The notes under the pieces were generated by a model. It did not search any database and was not told where the DNA came from. It worked only from the letters and a program-made list of their open reading frames with translations. The position numbers and the translations under genes are program-made. This document shows positions 1 through 8,181 of a stretch of 64,000 nucleotides of DNA, in pieces. How positions within the stretch are numbered: the first letter of the stretch is position 1; the number at the start of each line of letters is the position of its first letter. Source of the stretch: Cupriavidus taiwanensis (GTDB lineage: Bacteria; Pseudomonadota; Gammaproteobacteria; Burkholderiales; Burkholderiaceae); the NCBI RefSeq assembly GCF_900250075.1, contig NZ_LT977070.1, positions 682,001 to 746,000 of the forward strand. Direction: 5' to 3'.

Positions 1-349
1 GGGTATCGGCGGCAGCAGCCAGCTGGGCCGCGTCAAGCTGGCGCTCGGCTACCTGGACCACCGCTACCGCCTCAGCCCGACCCGCAATCATGTGCTGACC
101 GGCGGCGCCACGCTGCAGGCGACGCCCGCGCTGGCGCTCTCGCTGGCGGCGGGCTATGACCGGCAGACCGCGGCCAGCGGCCATCGGCTGATGCTGACCG
201 GTGTGGCCGAGTACGCGCTGTCCCGGCGCACCAGCGTCTACGCCGAAGCCGACTTCAATCGCATCAGCGGGGCCTATGCCTTGCCCGCCTTCATGGGCGT
301 GCGCGGCAACAAGTTCGGCGGCGGTGTCGGCCTGCGCCATCGCTTGTAA
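1..349 (+). CDS. Outer membrane porin, C-terminal part (5' end outside window)
   Basis: About 115 C-terminal residues are present; the frame is open from base 2 to the TAA at 347-349. The segment alternates short hydrophobic and polar stretches with repeated Gly and Tyr/Arg (LALGYLDHRYRL, ALSLAAGYDRQ, SVYAEADFNR), as in the last strands of the Gram-negative trimeric porins common in Burkholderiales, which let small solutes cross the outer membrane. The protein ends GVGLRHRL; most family members end in Phe, the residue read by the Bam machinery, so the terminal Leu is unusual. The binding-protein gene starts 15 bases downstream and may be co-transcribed. The family call rests on the C-terminus only. 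Confidence 0.7.
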   Translation, partial: GIGGSSQLGRVKLALGYLDHRYRLSPTRNHVLTGGATLQATPALALSLAAGYDRQTAASGHRLMLTGVAEYALSRRTSVYAEADFNRISGAYALPAFMGVRGNKFGGGVGLRHRL

Positions 350-364
350 GACGGAGAGCGCATC

Positions 365-1357
365 GTGGTTTCCAGAAGACAATGCATGGCACGCCTGCTG
401 GCACTGCCCGCGCTCCCAGCGCTGGCCGCGATGCCGGCGCACGCGGAGCGCGGCGCGGCATGGCCGCGGCATCCGGTGCGGCTGGTGGTGACGTTCCCGC
501 CCGGCGGGTCCAGCGACATCGTCGCGCGCCTGCTGGCGCCGCTGCTGCAGGAGCGGCTGGGGCAGCCGTTCGTGACCGACAACCGCCCGGGGGCAGGGTC
601 CACCATCGGCGCCGCGGCCGTCGCCGCCGCGCCGAACGATGGCTACACCCTGCTGATGTCGAACTCGGCGGCGCTCAGCATCTCGCCGTTCCTGCTCCGG
701 CGGCCCAGCTACGACCCCGTGCACAGCTTTACCCATGTGCATTACATCGGCGCGGTGCCGATGGTGTTCGCGGTGCATCCATCGGTGCCCGCGCGCAGCC
801 TGGCGGAACTGGCGGCGTGGATCCGCGCGCAGCGCGATCCGGTGCCGTTCGGCAGCGGCGGCGCGGCGTCCGTGGCGCATATCGTCGGTGAACTGTTCGC
901 GCAGCAGGCCGGGCTGAAGCTGACCCACGTGCCCTACAAGGGCGCGGGGCCCATGCGCACCGACCTGCTTGGCGGGCAAATCCCGTTCGCGGTGGACGCG
1001 TTGCCGCAGAACCTGCCGTTCCTGCAATCCGGCGACCTGCGCCTGCTGGCCGTGACCTCGGCCCGGCGGGTGCCGCAGGCGCCGCGGCTGCCCACCGTGG
1101 GGCAAGCCGGCTATCCCGGCCTGGTGGCCGAAAACTTTGTCGGCGTCTCGGCGCCGGCCCATCTTCCCGAGGACATCGTGCAACGCTTGCATCAGTCACT
1201 GCAGGGCATCCTGCAACAACCGGCCGTGCGCGGCCAACTGGAGGCCCAGGGCTTCGTGCTGGCCGAGCGCCGGCCCGAGGCATTCGCTGCCTACGTGCGG
1301 CAGCAGGTGCAGGCATGGGGGCCGGTGGTTGCGGCCACCGGGGCGATGCTGTCATGA
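365..1357 (+). CDS. Bug-family tripartite tricarboxylate transporter substrate-binding protein
   Basis: A 330-residue periplasmic binding protein of the Bug (TctC-like) family, which captures small carboxylates or related solutes. Residues 1-27 form a signal peptide ending in PAHA. The mature part carries the family signatures FPPGGSSDIVARLL, RPGAGSTIGAAA and VPYKGAG. The start is GTG at 365, since this places the signal peptide at the N-terminus. No tctA or tctB permease gene lies nearby, which is usual for the many orphan Bug proteins of Burkholderiales, so the substrate cannot be read from context. The stop codon overlaps the start of the next gene (ATGA), indicating translational coupling. 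Confidence 0.9.
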   Translation: MVSRRQCMARLLALPALPALAAMPAHAERGAAWPRHPVRLVVTFPPGGSSDIVARLLAPLLQERLGQPFVTDNRPGAGSTIGAAAVAAAPNDGYTLLMSNSAALSISPFLLRRPSYDPVHSFTHVHYIGAVPMVFAVHPSVPARSLAELAAWIRAQRDPVPFGSGGAASVAHIVGELFAQQAGLKLTHVPYKGAGPMRTDLLGGQIPFAVDALPQNLPFLQSGDLRLLAVTSARRVPQAPRLPTVGQAGYPGLVAENFVGVSAPAHLPEDIVQRLHQSLQGILQQPAVRGQLEAQGFVLAERRPEAFAAYVRQQVQAWGPVVAATGAMLS

Positions 1358-2289
1358 GCGCGCGCATCCAGGTGGTGCTGTTCGGGCCCGAGGGCCGCGG
1401 CAGCTTCAACGAGGCCGGTCATGCCGGCGCCGTGCGCGCGCGGGACGCCGGCCATGATGTGGCCGTGGCATGGATTGCCGACCCGGACCCGCAGGCGCGC
1501 GCCGCGGCCGTGCTGGCATTGTGCGAAAGTGAACCGGACCTGGTCGTGGCCCATGGCGGCCAGGGCGACTACCCGGTCGCCGTGGCCGCCGCGCGCCATC
1601 CGCTGCGCCGCTTCGTGGTCACGCAGGGCAGCGTGCTGGGCGCCAACACCGCCAGCTACACCGTGCTGCAGGAACAGTCCGCGTTCCTTGCCGGCGTGCT
1701 GGCCGCGACGGATTCGCGCACCGGGGTGGTGGCGCACCTGTCCGGCGAGAAAGTGCGTCCCGGCCTGAAGGGCCGCGCGGCGTTCCTCCATGGCGTGCGC
1801 AGCGCCATGCCAGGCGCGACGGCGCTGACCACCTTCTGCGGCAACCAGCATGACCCCGAACTCGCCGGCCGCGCCGTCGCCGCGCAGGCCCGGGCGGGTG
1901 CCGATATCGTCTTTGCGATGATCGACGGCGGCCGCGACGGCGCCATCGCCGCCTGCCGAGCCAGCGGCATCCGCCAGATCGGCAACGTGCTGGACTGGAC
2001 GCGCCGGCATCCGGAGGTGTTCCTGGCTTCGGCCGTGGCCGATAGCGGCTTGTGCGTCGAGCAAGCGATCGCGGATTTTGCGCACGACCGGGTCACATGG
2101 GGGACGGTGCGCGCGTTCGGACTCGAGACGCCGGCCGCGGTGCGGCTGGCGCTGGGCCGCGATGTCAGCCAGGCCGCGCGCGTGGCGCTCGACCACTGGA
2201 GCCAGCGGCTGCTCGATGGCGGCGTGGCGGTGGACGAAGACTATGCCGGCCCCGAGTTCGAGACCGGCGGCATACCTGCGGCCGCGTAG
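1354..2289 (+). CDS. Bmp/PnrA-like substrate-binding protein without signal peptide
   Basis: A 311-residue protein starting at the ATG that overlaps the previous stop. It resembles the Bmp (basic membrane protein / PnrA) family of type I periplasmic binding proteins: an N-terminal strand IQVVLFG followed by GSFNEAGHAGA, then TASYTVLQEQSAFLAGVLAA and repeated Rossmann-like units. Family members normally bind purine nucleosides or similar ligands for ABC importers and are exported. Here the first residues are MSARIQVVLFG, already the first core strand, so no signal peptide or lipobox is visible and the protein is probably cytoplasmic. It is coupled to a Bug binding protein. No ABC transporter genes are adjacent. 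Ligand unknown. Confidence 0.7.
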   Translation: MSARIQVVLFGPEGRGSFNEAGHAGAVRARDAGHDVAVAWIADPDPQARAAAVLALCESEPDLVVAHGGQGDYPVAVAAARHPLRRFVVTQGSVLGANTASYTVLQEQSAFLAGVLAATDSRTGVVAHLSGEKVRPGLKGRAAFLHGVRSAMPGATALTTFCGNQHDPELAGRAVAAQARAGADIVFAMIDGGRDGAIAACRASGIRQIGNVLDWTRRHPEVFLASAVADSGLCVEQAIADFAHDRVTWGTVRAFGLETPAAVRLALGRDVSQAARVALDHWSQRLLDGGVAVDEDYAGPEFETGGIPAAA

Positions 2290-2324
2290 TCATCGCATTG
2301 ACGGGAGGCCATCACCGGCAGCCT

Positions 2325-3497
2325 TCACGCCAGCGCCGGCAAACCGGCCTCCCGTTCCCACTCGACGCAGTTCCGCCCGTTGTTCTTGGCCGCGTACAGC
2401 ACGTTGTCCGCGCGCATCAGCAGCGCCTCCAGGTCTTCTCCCGGCCGCAGCGTGGCCACGCCGAAGCTGGCAGTCACGTTGCGCATGCCGGGCAGGGCCC
2501 CCATGCTGGTCTGCTCCAGCGTCTCCCGCAGCCGCTCGGCCAGCTGCAGCGCCGCTTGGTGCGGGGTGTCGGGCAACAGCACGACGAATTCCTCGCCGCC
2601 CAGGCGCGCGGCGATATCGCGGCGGCGGATGCCCGCGCCGATGATGCGGCCGACCTGCGCCAGCACCGCATCGCCGGCGGCGTGGCCGTAGTTGTCGTTG
2701 ATGAACTTGAAGAAGTCCAGGTCGCACAGCAGCACGCTCAGCGCCTCGCCCGGGCGCGGCGGGATCTGCCGCGCGGCCAGGGTCTCGAGGCTGCGGCGCG
2801 TGTGCAGCTGGGTCAGCGGATCGGTATCGCGTTCATGGCGCAGGTCGTCGATCACGTCCTGCGCGGTCGCGGCCAGCAGCGCCAGCCCGAGCGCCAGCAG
2901 CAGCAGCGCCAGCGTGGCCTGCAGCCATAGCCAGCAGGCGGTGGGCGGCAGCACGGCGGCATCGTGCGCGGCGGCCGGCGCCAGCGCCAGCAGCGTGCGC
3001 GGCAGGAACTGGAGCGCGAACACCAGGTACATCCAGAACAGCACCCGGTCCACGGTGCGGCCGGTGCGCAGCCGTGCCAGCGGCGCGACCCCGGGCAGCA
3101 GGATCACCGCGACGCCGACATTGAGGATGTAGATGCGCGCGACCAGGCTCGGGTACACCAGGTCGAACCACGCCACCATGCCGAACAGCGCGAGCGGCAG
3201 CGCCACCGCCGCGCAGCGGTCAGGGCGTGCGCCGATGCGGGCCAGCATGCCGCGCAGCAGCAGCACGGCGCTGCCCAGGTAGAGCGCGCCGGCGACGGTG
3301 GCAGGCCCGCCGCCGGCGCGCGGCGGCCACAGTACCTGCAGGCCGATGGCCGCGGCGGCCAGCAGATAGCAGGCGCCCAGCTGCAGCAGGTGGGGCCGCG
3401 TGCGCTCGTGGCGCCATGCAAACAGGAAGCAGAGCGCAAGCAGCAAGGCAATGGCGGGATTGACCAGTGCCAGGAATCGACCGGCATCGTGCAACAC
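2325..3497 (-). CDS. Membrane-anchored diguanylate cyclase (GGDEF)
   Basis: A 390-residue protein that should make cyclic di-GMP from two GTP. Residues 1 to about 210 hold several hydrophobic segments (probably six or seven passes), a membrane sensor module of no recognised class. A GGDEF domain follows from about residue 220 (DTDPLTQLHTRRS). The active-site loop is GGEEF at residues 300-304, compatible with catalysis, and an RRRD inhibitory site lies at 291-294, so product feedback is likely. The start is GTG at 3497, preceded by GGGGAC. It is convergent with the Bmp-like gene and has no obvious partner. No phosphodiesterase (EAL) domain is present. Confidence 0.9.
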   Translation of the reverse strand: MLHDAGRFLALVNPAIALLLALCFLFAWRHERTRPHLLQLGACYLLAAAAIGLQVLWPPRAGGGPATVAGALYLGSAVLLLRGMLARIGARPDRCAAVALPLALFGMVAWFDLVYPSLVARIYILNVGVAVILLPGVAPLARLRTGRTVDRVLFWMYLVFALQFLPRTLLALAPAAAHDAAVLPPTACWLWLQATLALLLLALGLALLAATAQDVIDDLRHERDTDPLTQLHTRRSLETLAARQIPPRPGEALSVLLCDLDFFKFINDNYGHAAGDAVLAQVGRIIGAGIRRRDIAARLGGEEFVVLLPDTPHQAALQLAERLRETLEQTSMGALPGMRNVTASFGVATLRPGEDLEALLMRADNVLYAAKNNGRNCVEWEREAGLPALA

Positions 3498-3893
3498 GGA
3501 GCGTCCCCTGTCTTGGTGAGTTCTCTGGCAGGGAATAAAGCCCGCGTGCGCAGCGCGTCAAAGCGCGCAAGCCAGGGAACATGGATAGCGGCATGCGCCC
3601 GCGCGGGCGCGGTGTGGCGCCGTCGGCGGGGCCCGCAGTGCGGCCCGCGGCAATGAACTGGGCGGCAAACTGCTGGTAACAAATTGTTTCTGTGCGAGCA
3701 TTCTAGACACGGGTGGCGCCTGAGGCGCCCCCCCGAATGGGGGCCTGACCGGCAAACAATTGTGAACACGCGCGCCCGCGCCTGCCCGTGGCGTCACGGC
3801 CGCCGGATGCCCGCTTGGCGGCATTTGTGACTAATCTGTAGATGCTGTCGGATCCTCCGGCAGTTCGGTTTTCCCGTACGCAAGGAGATCACG
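3498..3893. other. Intergenic region between the divergent cyclase and rcnB-like genes
   Basis: About 400 bases without a convincing gene. It holds two adjacent GC-rich hairpins, GGCGCC-TGA-GGCGCC at 3715-3729 and CCCCC-GAAT-GGGGG at 3730-3743, flanked by two AT-rich dyads, AACAAATTGTT near 3679 and AAACAATTGT near 3755. Both genes diverge from this region, so it should carry both promoters. No consensus sigma-70 pair stands out. The arrangement could be an operator or simply local structure. Confidence 0.4.
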
Positions 3894-4232
3894 ATGAAGA
3901 CCAAGAAAGCGATGCCAGTGTTGTTGCTGGCGGCAAGCGTGCTGGCGGCGCCGTTTGCGATGGCGCAGGGCGGTGCCAGGTCCAAGCCGATGACCGATCC
4001 CATGGCGGCGTCCGCGCCGGCGGCGCAGAGCTCGCCGTATATGCAGGTGCAGCAGTGGAAGAAGGGCGACCGGCTCCCCACCGAGTTTCGGGACCGCCAG
4101 TATGTGATCGACGACTACAAGCAGTACAACCTGCCCGCGCCGCGCAAGGGTACGCGCTGGGTCGGGATTGGCGCCGAGTATTACCTGGTGGCGCCCAACG
4201 GCGTGATCCAGCAGGTCGGATCAGGCTCCTGA
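3894..4232 (+). CDS. RcnB-like periplasmic protein
   Basis: A 112-residue exported protein. Residues 1-24 are a signal peptide ending FAMA. The C-terminal half matches the RcnB family: WKKGDRLPTEFR, YVIDDYKQYNLPAP, RKGTRWVGIGAEYYLVAPNGVI. E. coli RcnB is a periplasmic protein that modulates nickel/cobalt efflux by RcnA, but most homologues are uncharacterised and no rcnA-like gene is adjacent, so a metal role is only suggested by family. The ATG is preceded by AAGGAGATCACG, a strong ribosome binding site. A strong terminator follows. Confidence 0.8.
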   Translation: MKTKKAMPVLLLAASVLAAPFAMAQGGARSKPMTDPMAASAPAAQSSPYMQVQQWKKGDRLPTEFRDRQYVIDDYKQYNLPAPRKGTRWVGIGAEYYLVAPNGVIQQVGSGS

Positions 4233-4248
4233 GGCCAAAATTGAAAAA

Positions 4249-4278
4249 CCGCCACGCCTGACGCGTGGCGGTTTTTTT
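4249..4278. terminator. Rho-independent terminator, probably bidirectional
   Basis: Perfect 9-bp stem CCGCCACGC (4249-4257) / GCGTGGCGG (4263-4271) with loop CTGAC, extended by A-T pairs and followed by a run of seven T. A run of A precedes the stem, so it can also end transcription of the convergent small gene at 4295-4543. Confidence 0.93.
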
Positions 4279-4294
4279 GTGTCCACATCGGCTG

Positions 4295-4543
4295 TCAGAT
4301 GCCCAGGATCTTTTTCGCCTCGAGCAGCGACTTCATCGATTCATCGTGCTTGCCGGCCTTGTGATAGGCCTCGCCGTCGGCGCGCAGCTTGGAGACCTTG
4401 GCGGCGTCCTCGGTCGAGAGCTTCGGGTTGGTCGACAGCTTGGCGTCGATGGCCTTCATCTCGTTTGGACAGTTGTGGGCGAATGCCATGCCGGTGGCGC
4501 CGCACAGCACGATTGCCGTGACCATGGGAAGGAACTTGCGCAC
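4295..4543 (-). CDS. Small exported protein of unknown function
   Basis: An 82-residue protein if started at the GTG ending at 4543, chosen because GGAGG sits five bases upstream; a GTG four codons earlier (4555) overlaps that ribosome binding site and is less likely. Residues 1 to about 22 form a signal peptide (VTAIVLCGATGMAFA). The mature part is about 60 residues, helical and rich in Lys, Ala and Asp (AIDAKLSTNPKLSTEDAAK, HKAGKHDESMKSLLEAKK), with a single Cys just after the cleavage site. It looks like a short helical hairpin in the periplasm. No domain recognised. It is convergent with the rcnB-like gene and shares its terminator. Confidence 0.75.
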   Translation of the reverse strand: MRKFLPMVTAIVLCGATGMAFAHNCPNEMKAIDAKLSTNPKLSTEDAAKVSKLRADGEAYHKAGKHDESMKSLLEAKKILGI

Positions 4544-4988
4544 GCTAGCCTCCACGCAGAACGGTTGGAGTATTCAGCATAGTGCATGACACTGCCATTG
4601 GCGGCAGCCTGGCCGGCGCCGCGGAACATACCCTCTCGAAGGGGTAGATCGCGCGCTTTTGTTTCTCATTTGAACGCTGCCACGGCGGCCTGTTACCGGC
4701 CATGCCGTGTGCAATTCATCCGATATTCAACCATTGGGGCGAAGCCGGCGCCGGGCCCGGCAGGGCCATTCCGATGGTCTCGTCCCGCATTTTTACGGGC
4801 CTTCTTGCCGGCTGACTCAAGTGCCGGGCATGGCAAAGGCCACGGCATTTTTTGTGTATCGGCTGGCGCTTCAGGGCTGAAACAGCCCATGCCAATGCAC
4901 GATTTATCGCAGTCGCCTCCCTGTCTAGATTGGAGCTACCCGGCATCGCACCGGGCCTTCAATCCATGAAAACGGGGGGCTTCCACCA
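4544..4988. other. Intergenic region upstream of the collagen-like lipoprotein gene
   Basis: About 445 bases with no supported gene. A possible promoter for the lipoprotein gene is TTTATC (4903-4908) and TAGATT (4926-4931), 17 bases apart, about 58 bases before the start codon; the match to consensus is moderate for the -10 and poor for the -35. The rest includes GC-rich imperfect repeats (CCGGCGCCGGGCCCGG near 4748-4763). Nothing else is recognised. Confidence 0.35.
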
Positions 4989-5993
4989 ATGCAACAGATC
5001 GACCTGAAACGCGCGGCGCTTCCGCTCGCCTGCCTTGCCATCCTGCTCGCGGGCTGCGGCGGCGGCGGTGGCGATTCCACCAGCGCCGGGGCCGGCCCGG
5101 CCGCCAGCGTGCCCGGTCCCGCCGGCGCCGACGGCAAGACCATGCTGTCCGGCACCAATGCGCCCACCGCGGACATGGGCAGCGATGGCGATTTCTACCT
5201 CAATGTCTCGAGCTCGACGCTGTACGGCCCGAAGGCCGGCGGCGAGTGGCCCGCCGGCGTGTCGCTGATCGGCCCGCAAGGCGTGGCCGGGGCGCCGGGC
5301 GCCACGCTGCTGCATGGCGGGGCCGATCCGACCGCGGCGGACGGCGCGGTGGGCAGCTTCTACCTGAATACCACCACCAGCACGCTGTTCGGGCCGAAGA
5401 CCGCGGAAGGGTGGCCGGCGGGGATCTCGGTGGTCGGCCTGACCGGCCCGGTCGGACCCGCGGGCCCTGCAGGTGCCGACGGTGCGCCCGGTCCGGCCGG
5501 AGAGAAAGGCGAGCAAGGCGAGCAAGGCGAGAAGGGAGACAAGGGCGACCCCGGCGAGCCCGGCACGGGCGCCACCGTCTACACCGCCAACTTCGCCGTC
5601 ACGGCGCCGCCGGGCGGCGTCGGCACCTATGTCATGACCGGTACCGGGCTGACGCTGCAGAGCAGCGACCCGTACTTCGGCGCGGTGATGCCGGTGGCCT
5701 GCGAGGGCGGCTTTACCCTGACCGCGATCCTGGCGGGCCAGGTACCCGCCAAGGCGGCGTACACCGTCACGGCGCACCGTGTCGCCAGCGGCACGGCGCT
5801 GGACCACGTCGACGTGCTGCCCATCACCGACGCGTCGCAATGCGTGCTCGACAACAGCGAGCGCACCTGCTCGACACCGGCAACCACGCCGGTGGCCGCC
5901 AACGACGTGGTCCAGGTCCAGGTCAGCGGCAACAACAGCTTCAACTGGGGCGGCGGGCTGTACGTGAACCTGTCGTGCAAGTCCGGTAACTGA
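4989..5993 (+). CDS. Collagen-like surface lipoprotein
   Basis: A 334-residue putative lipoprotein. The signal peptide ends with the lipobox LAGC (Cys18 or so), followed by a Gly-rich linker. Two tandem modules of about 50 residues share the pattern FYLN...STLyGPK...WPAG (residues about 50-95 and 105-150). Then come about 14 Gly-X-Y triplets (GPVGPAGPAGADGAPG, then EKGEQGEQGEKGDKGDPGEPG), a short collagen-like stalk. The last 140 residues form a beta-rich domain with several Cys that could pair. Bacterial collagen-like proteins usually trimerise and act in adhesion or surface structure; no specific role can be assigned. It is monocistronic. Confidence 0.85.
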   Translation: MQQIDLKRAALPLACLAILLAGCGGGGGDSTSAGAGPAASVPGPAGADGKTMLSGTNAPTADMGSDGDFYLNVSSSTLYGPKAGGEWPAGVSLIGPQGVAGAPGATLLHGGADPTAADGAVGSFYLNTTTSTLFGPKTAEGWPAGISVVGLTGPVGPAGPAGADGAPGPAGEKGEQGEQGEKGDKGDPGEPGTGATVYTANFAVTAPPGGVGTYVMTGTGLTLQSSDPYFGAVMPVACEGGFTLTAILAGQVPAKAAYTVTAHRVASGTALDHVDVLPITDASQCVLDNSERTCSTPATTPVAANDVVQVQVSGNNSFNWGGGLYVNLSCKSGN

Positions 5994-6209
5994 ACCACGG
6001 CGCCGCGTCGCGCTGTGCAAAACAGCGGCCGCCAGGCCGCCTCCTGACCCTCTGCCAGGGCCGCCGGCGCGCCACGCGCGCGGGCCACGTAGCGCGTCCT
6101 GGTTTTCCCCCACGCCTTCCGGTGTTATTTTTGGAGGGCGTCATTTTTTTGCCCGTCCCGATCCGTACCATCCCGATTGCACTGACGTCATACGGGAGCG
6201 CCCCCGCGC

Positions 6210-6719
6210 ATGGAAACCTCCGCCGAACATTATTCGCTGGCCCTGCTGTGCGCCGCCGTGCTGACCGTGACGGTGGTCGGCATCCATTACGAGGCGCTGC
6301 GCCTGTTGTCGGCGATGCATCCGCGGCGCTGGAGCGGGCGCATGAATATCGGCGTGCTGATCGTCTGCATCATCCTGGTCCATTGCCTCGAGGCGCTGGT
6401 GTTCGCCGCTGGCTTCTGGTTTGCCGACCGCGTGCTGGGGCTGGGCGGGCTGGCCGGCGTGGCGGTGCCCGGGGTCGAGGCCGCACGCGCGCAGCCGGAT
6501 GCGCTGCTCTACGCCTACTTCGCGCTGGAAACCTTCACCACCCAGAGCCTGGGCGATATCGTGCCGGTGGGCGCGAGCCGCCTGATCGCCAGTATCGAGC
6601 CGCTGGTCGGGCTGATCCTGATCGGCTGGTCCACCTCGTTCACCTACGTCATGATGCGCCGCGACTGGGAACTGGAGCGCGAGGAGGGCGGCGAGGGCGG
6701 CGAGCATCGCCGCGGCTAG
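6210..6719 (+). CDS. Small ion-channel-like membrane protein with non-canonical pore loop
   Basis: A 169-residue inner membrane protein with hydrophobic segments at about residues 8-30, 47-72 and 125-148. Between the last two lies FALETFTTQSLGDIVP (residues 104-119), which aligns with the pore loop of potassium channels, where TTVGYGDIVP is typical. Here the filter reads T-Q-S-L-G, so it is not a standard potassium selectivity filter. The C-terminal tail is short, charged and rich in Glu and Gly (LEREEGGEGGEHRRG). There is no RCK or cyclic-nucleotide domain. Ion selectivity cannot be predicted. It stands alone between a lipoprotein gene and a small exported protein gene. Confidence 0.7.
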   Translation: METSAEHYSLALLCAAVLTVTVVGIHYEALRLLSAMHPRRWSGRMNIGVLIVCIILVHCLEALVFAAGFWFADRVLGLGGLAGVAVPGVEAARAQPDALLYAYFALETFTTQSLGDIVPVGASRLIASIEPLVGLILIGWSTSFTYVMMRRDWELEREEGGEGGEHRRG

Positions 6720-6852
6720 TACCTGGCGGCATCGTTCCCCGCAGGCTGGCAATGTCGCAAGTGTCGCAAATGCTGGTAGTGCCAGGCCGCGCGGGAACGA
6801 TTAAGCTCGCGGTATTTGCCAGATACCGTCGAGCCAGAGGAGACATCGCATC

Positions 6853-7212
6853 ATGCCAGCACGCCAGCGAATCCTTAACCGCATTGCCGCCCTTGTCGCC
6901 CTTGGGGCCCTGGCGGTGGCATGCGGCGCGCATGCGCAGAGGCAGGACCAGGGCGGTGCCGCCGCCGCCATCAATGAAGCCGTGCAGCAAGGCACCACCC
7001 CCTACCGTCCCGACCCGTCGGCGACCCCGGCCAGCATCCAGTCGGACGAGTGCCGCGCGCTGGCCGAGCAGATTGCGCAGGCGCCCAAGCGCGAGTACCG
7101 CGCCACCGAGCCGGCCATCGAAACCGCCCAGGGCCGCATGGTGCCGGAACTGGAACGGGACCGGCCGAAGAAATCGCTGCAGCAGGCGTACCGGGAGAAG
7201 TGCACGCAGTAA
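6853..7212 (+). CDS. Small exported protein of unknown function
   Basis: A 119-residue protein with an N-terminal signal peptide (about residues 1-28, ending CGAHA). The cysteine in LAVACG could be mistaken for a lipobox, but cleavage after AHA fits better. The mature part is hydrophilic, with Cys in DECRALAEQI and in the final KCTQ, which could form one disulfide, and an Arg/Glu-rich central part (KREYRATEPAIETAQGRM). Such proteins are common in Burkholderiales without known function. The start follows AGCCAGAGGAGACATCGCATC, giving a good ribosome binding site. Confidence 0.75.
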   Translation: MPARQRILNRIAALVALGALAVACGAHAQRQDQGGAAAAINEAVQQGTTPYRPDPSATPASIQSDECRALAEQIAQAPKREYRATEPAIETAQGRMVPELERDRPKKSLQQAYREKCTQ

Positions 7213-7245
7213 GCGCCCGGCCGCGCTTTCGAACGGGCCGCGGGC

Positions 7246-8181
7246 TCAGCCGTGCCCGGGCGTCACATACGCCCCGGTGCGATGCAGCTCGCCCTCGGCC
7301 TGCTCCAGCGCGCGGATGGCGCCCTTGCCCTTGCGCGCCAGCAGTTGTTCGACCAACGCCTCGACCACGGCCACGCCGGCCGTGATCGACGGAAAGAACG
7401 ACGGGCTTTCGACCGAGAACAGCAGCGTGCAGTCCGCGGCCAGCGCGATCGGCGCGACCGTGCTGTCGGTCAGCGCGATCACCTTGCAGCCGCACTCGCG
7501 CGCGGCCTCGGCCACGCGGATGCTCTCCTGCGAATAAGGGGCGAAGCTGACCACCACCACCGCATCCCTGGGCGCCAGCCCGCGCAGCTCCATCTCCAGC
7601 GTGCCGGCATCGGCGCGGATCAGGTGCACGGTGCTGCGGAACAGCCGGTAGACATAGTGGAAGGTGAACGCGATCGGGAAGCATGAGCGGAAGCCCGCCA
7701 CATGCACGCAGGCCGCGTGCGACAGCAGCTCGGCGGCTTGCGGCAGCGTCTTCTCGTTGCTGGTGGCGATCCGGTCCAGGTTGTGGTGCTGTGCCTCGAG
7801 CATCTCGCCCAGCATGCGGCTGGCACTGCTTTCGCGCACCACCTTGCGCGCGCGCCGCGCATACGGCTGGGTGCCGCCGCGCAGTGCATCGACAAACAGC
7901 TCGCGCATGGCCTGCCAGCCCTCGAAGCCCAGATGCTGCGACAGCCGCACCAGGGTGGCGGGCTGGACCCCGGCGCTGGCCGCGATCTTGCGCATCGACA
8001 GCACCGGCACGTCCTGCGGATGGTCGAGCAGGTAGCGCGCACCGCCCTGGAATTGCGTGCTGAGGTTGGGAAAGCCGCGGCGCAGCAATTCCAGCAATGC
8101 CTCCAGGTCGTGGGGCGGCGCTGGTGGCGATGTGGGCGGTGGTGTCCCGGGCCGGGTAGAGGCGGGGGGATCGGACGACAT
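7246..8181 (-). CDS. RpiR/MurR-family transcriptional regulator
   Basis: A 311-residue regulator. Residues about 25-100 form the RpiR-type helix-turn-helix (MRKIAASAGVQPATLVRLSQ), and residues about 130-260 form a SIS domain that binds phosphosugars (HVAGFRSCFPIAF, VVVSFAPYSQESI, IALTDSTVAPIA). Family members control sugar or amino-sugar catabolism. The ATG at 8181 is chosen because GGAG lies five bases upstream; an upstream in-frame start would add an atypical tail. No sugar genes are adjacent, so its targets are unknown. The N-terminal 25 residues are Pro/Thr-rich and probably disordered. It is divergent from the pilin operon. Confidence 0.88.
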   Translation of the reverse strand: MSSDPPASTRPGTPPPTSPPAPPHDLEALLELLRRGFPNLSTQFQGGARYLLDHPQDVPVLSMRKIAASAGVQPATLVRLSQHLGFEGWQAMRELFVDALRGGTQPYARRARKVVRESSASRMLGEMLEAQHHNLDRIATSNEKTLPQAAELLSHAACVHVAGFRSCFPIAFTFHYVYRLFRSTVHLIRADAGTLEMELRGLAPRDAVVVVSFAPYSQESIRVAEAARECGCKVIALTDSTVAPIALAADCTLLFSVESPSFFPSITAGVAVVEALVEQLLARKGKGAIRALEQAEGELHRTGAYVTPGHG

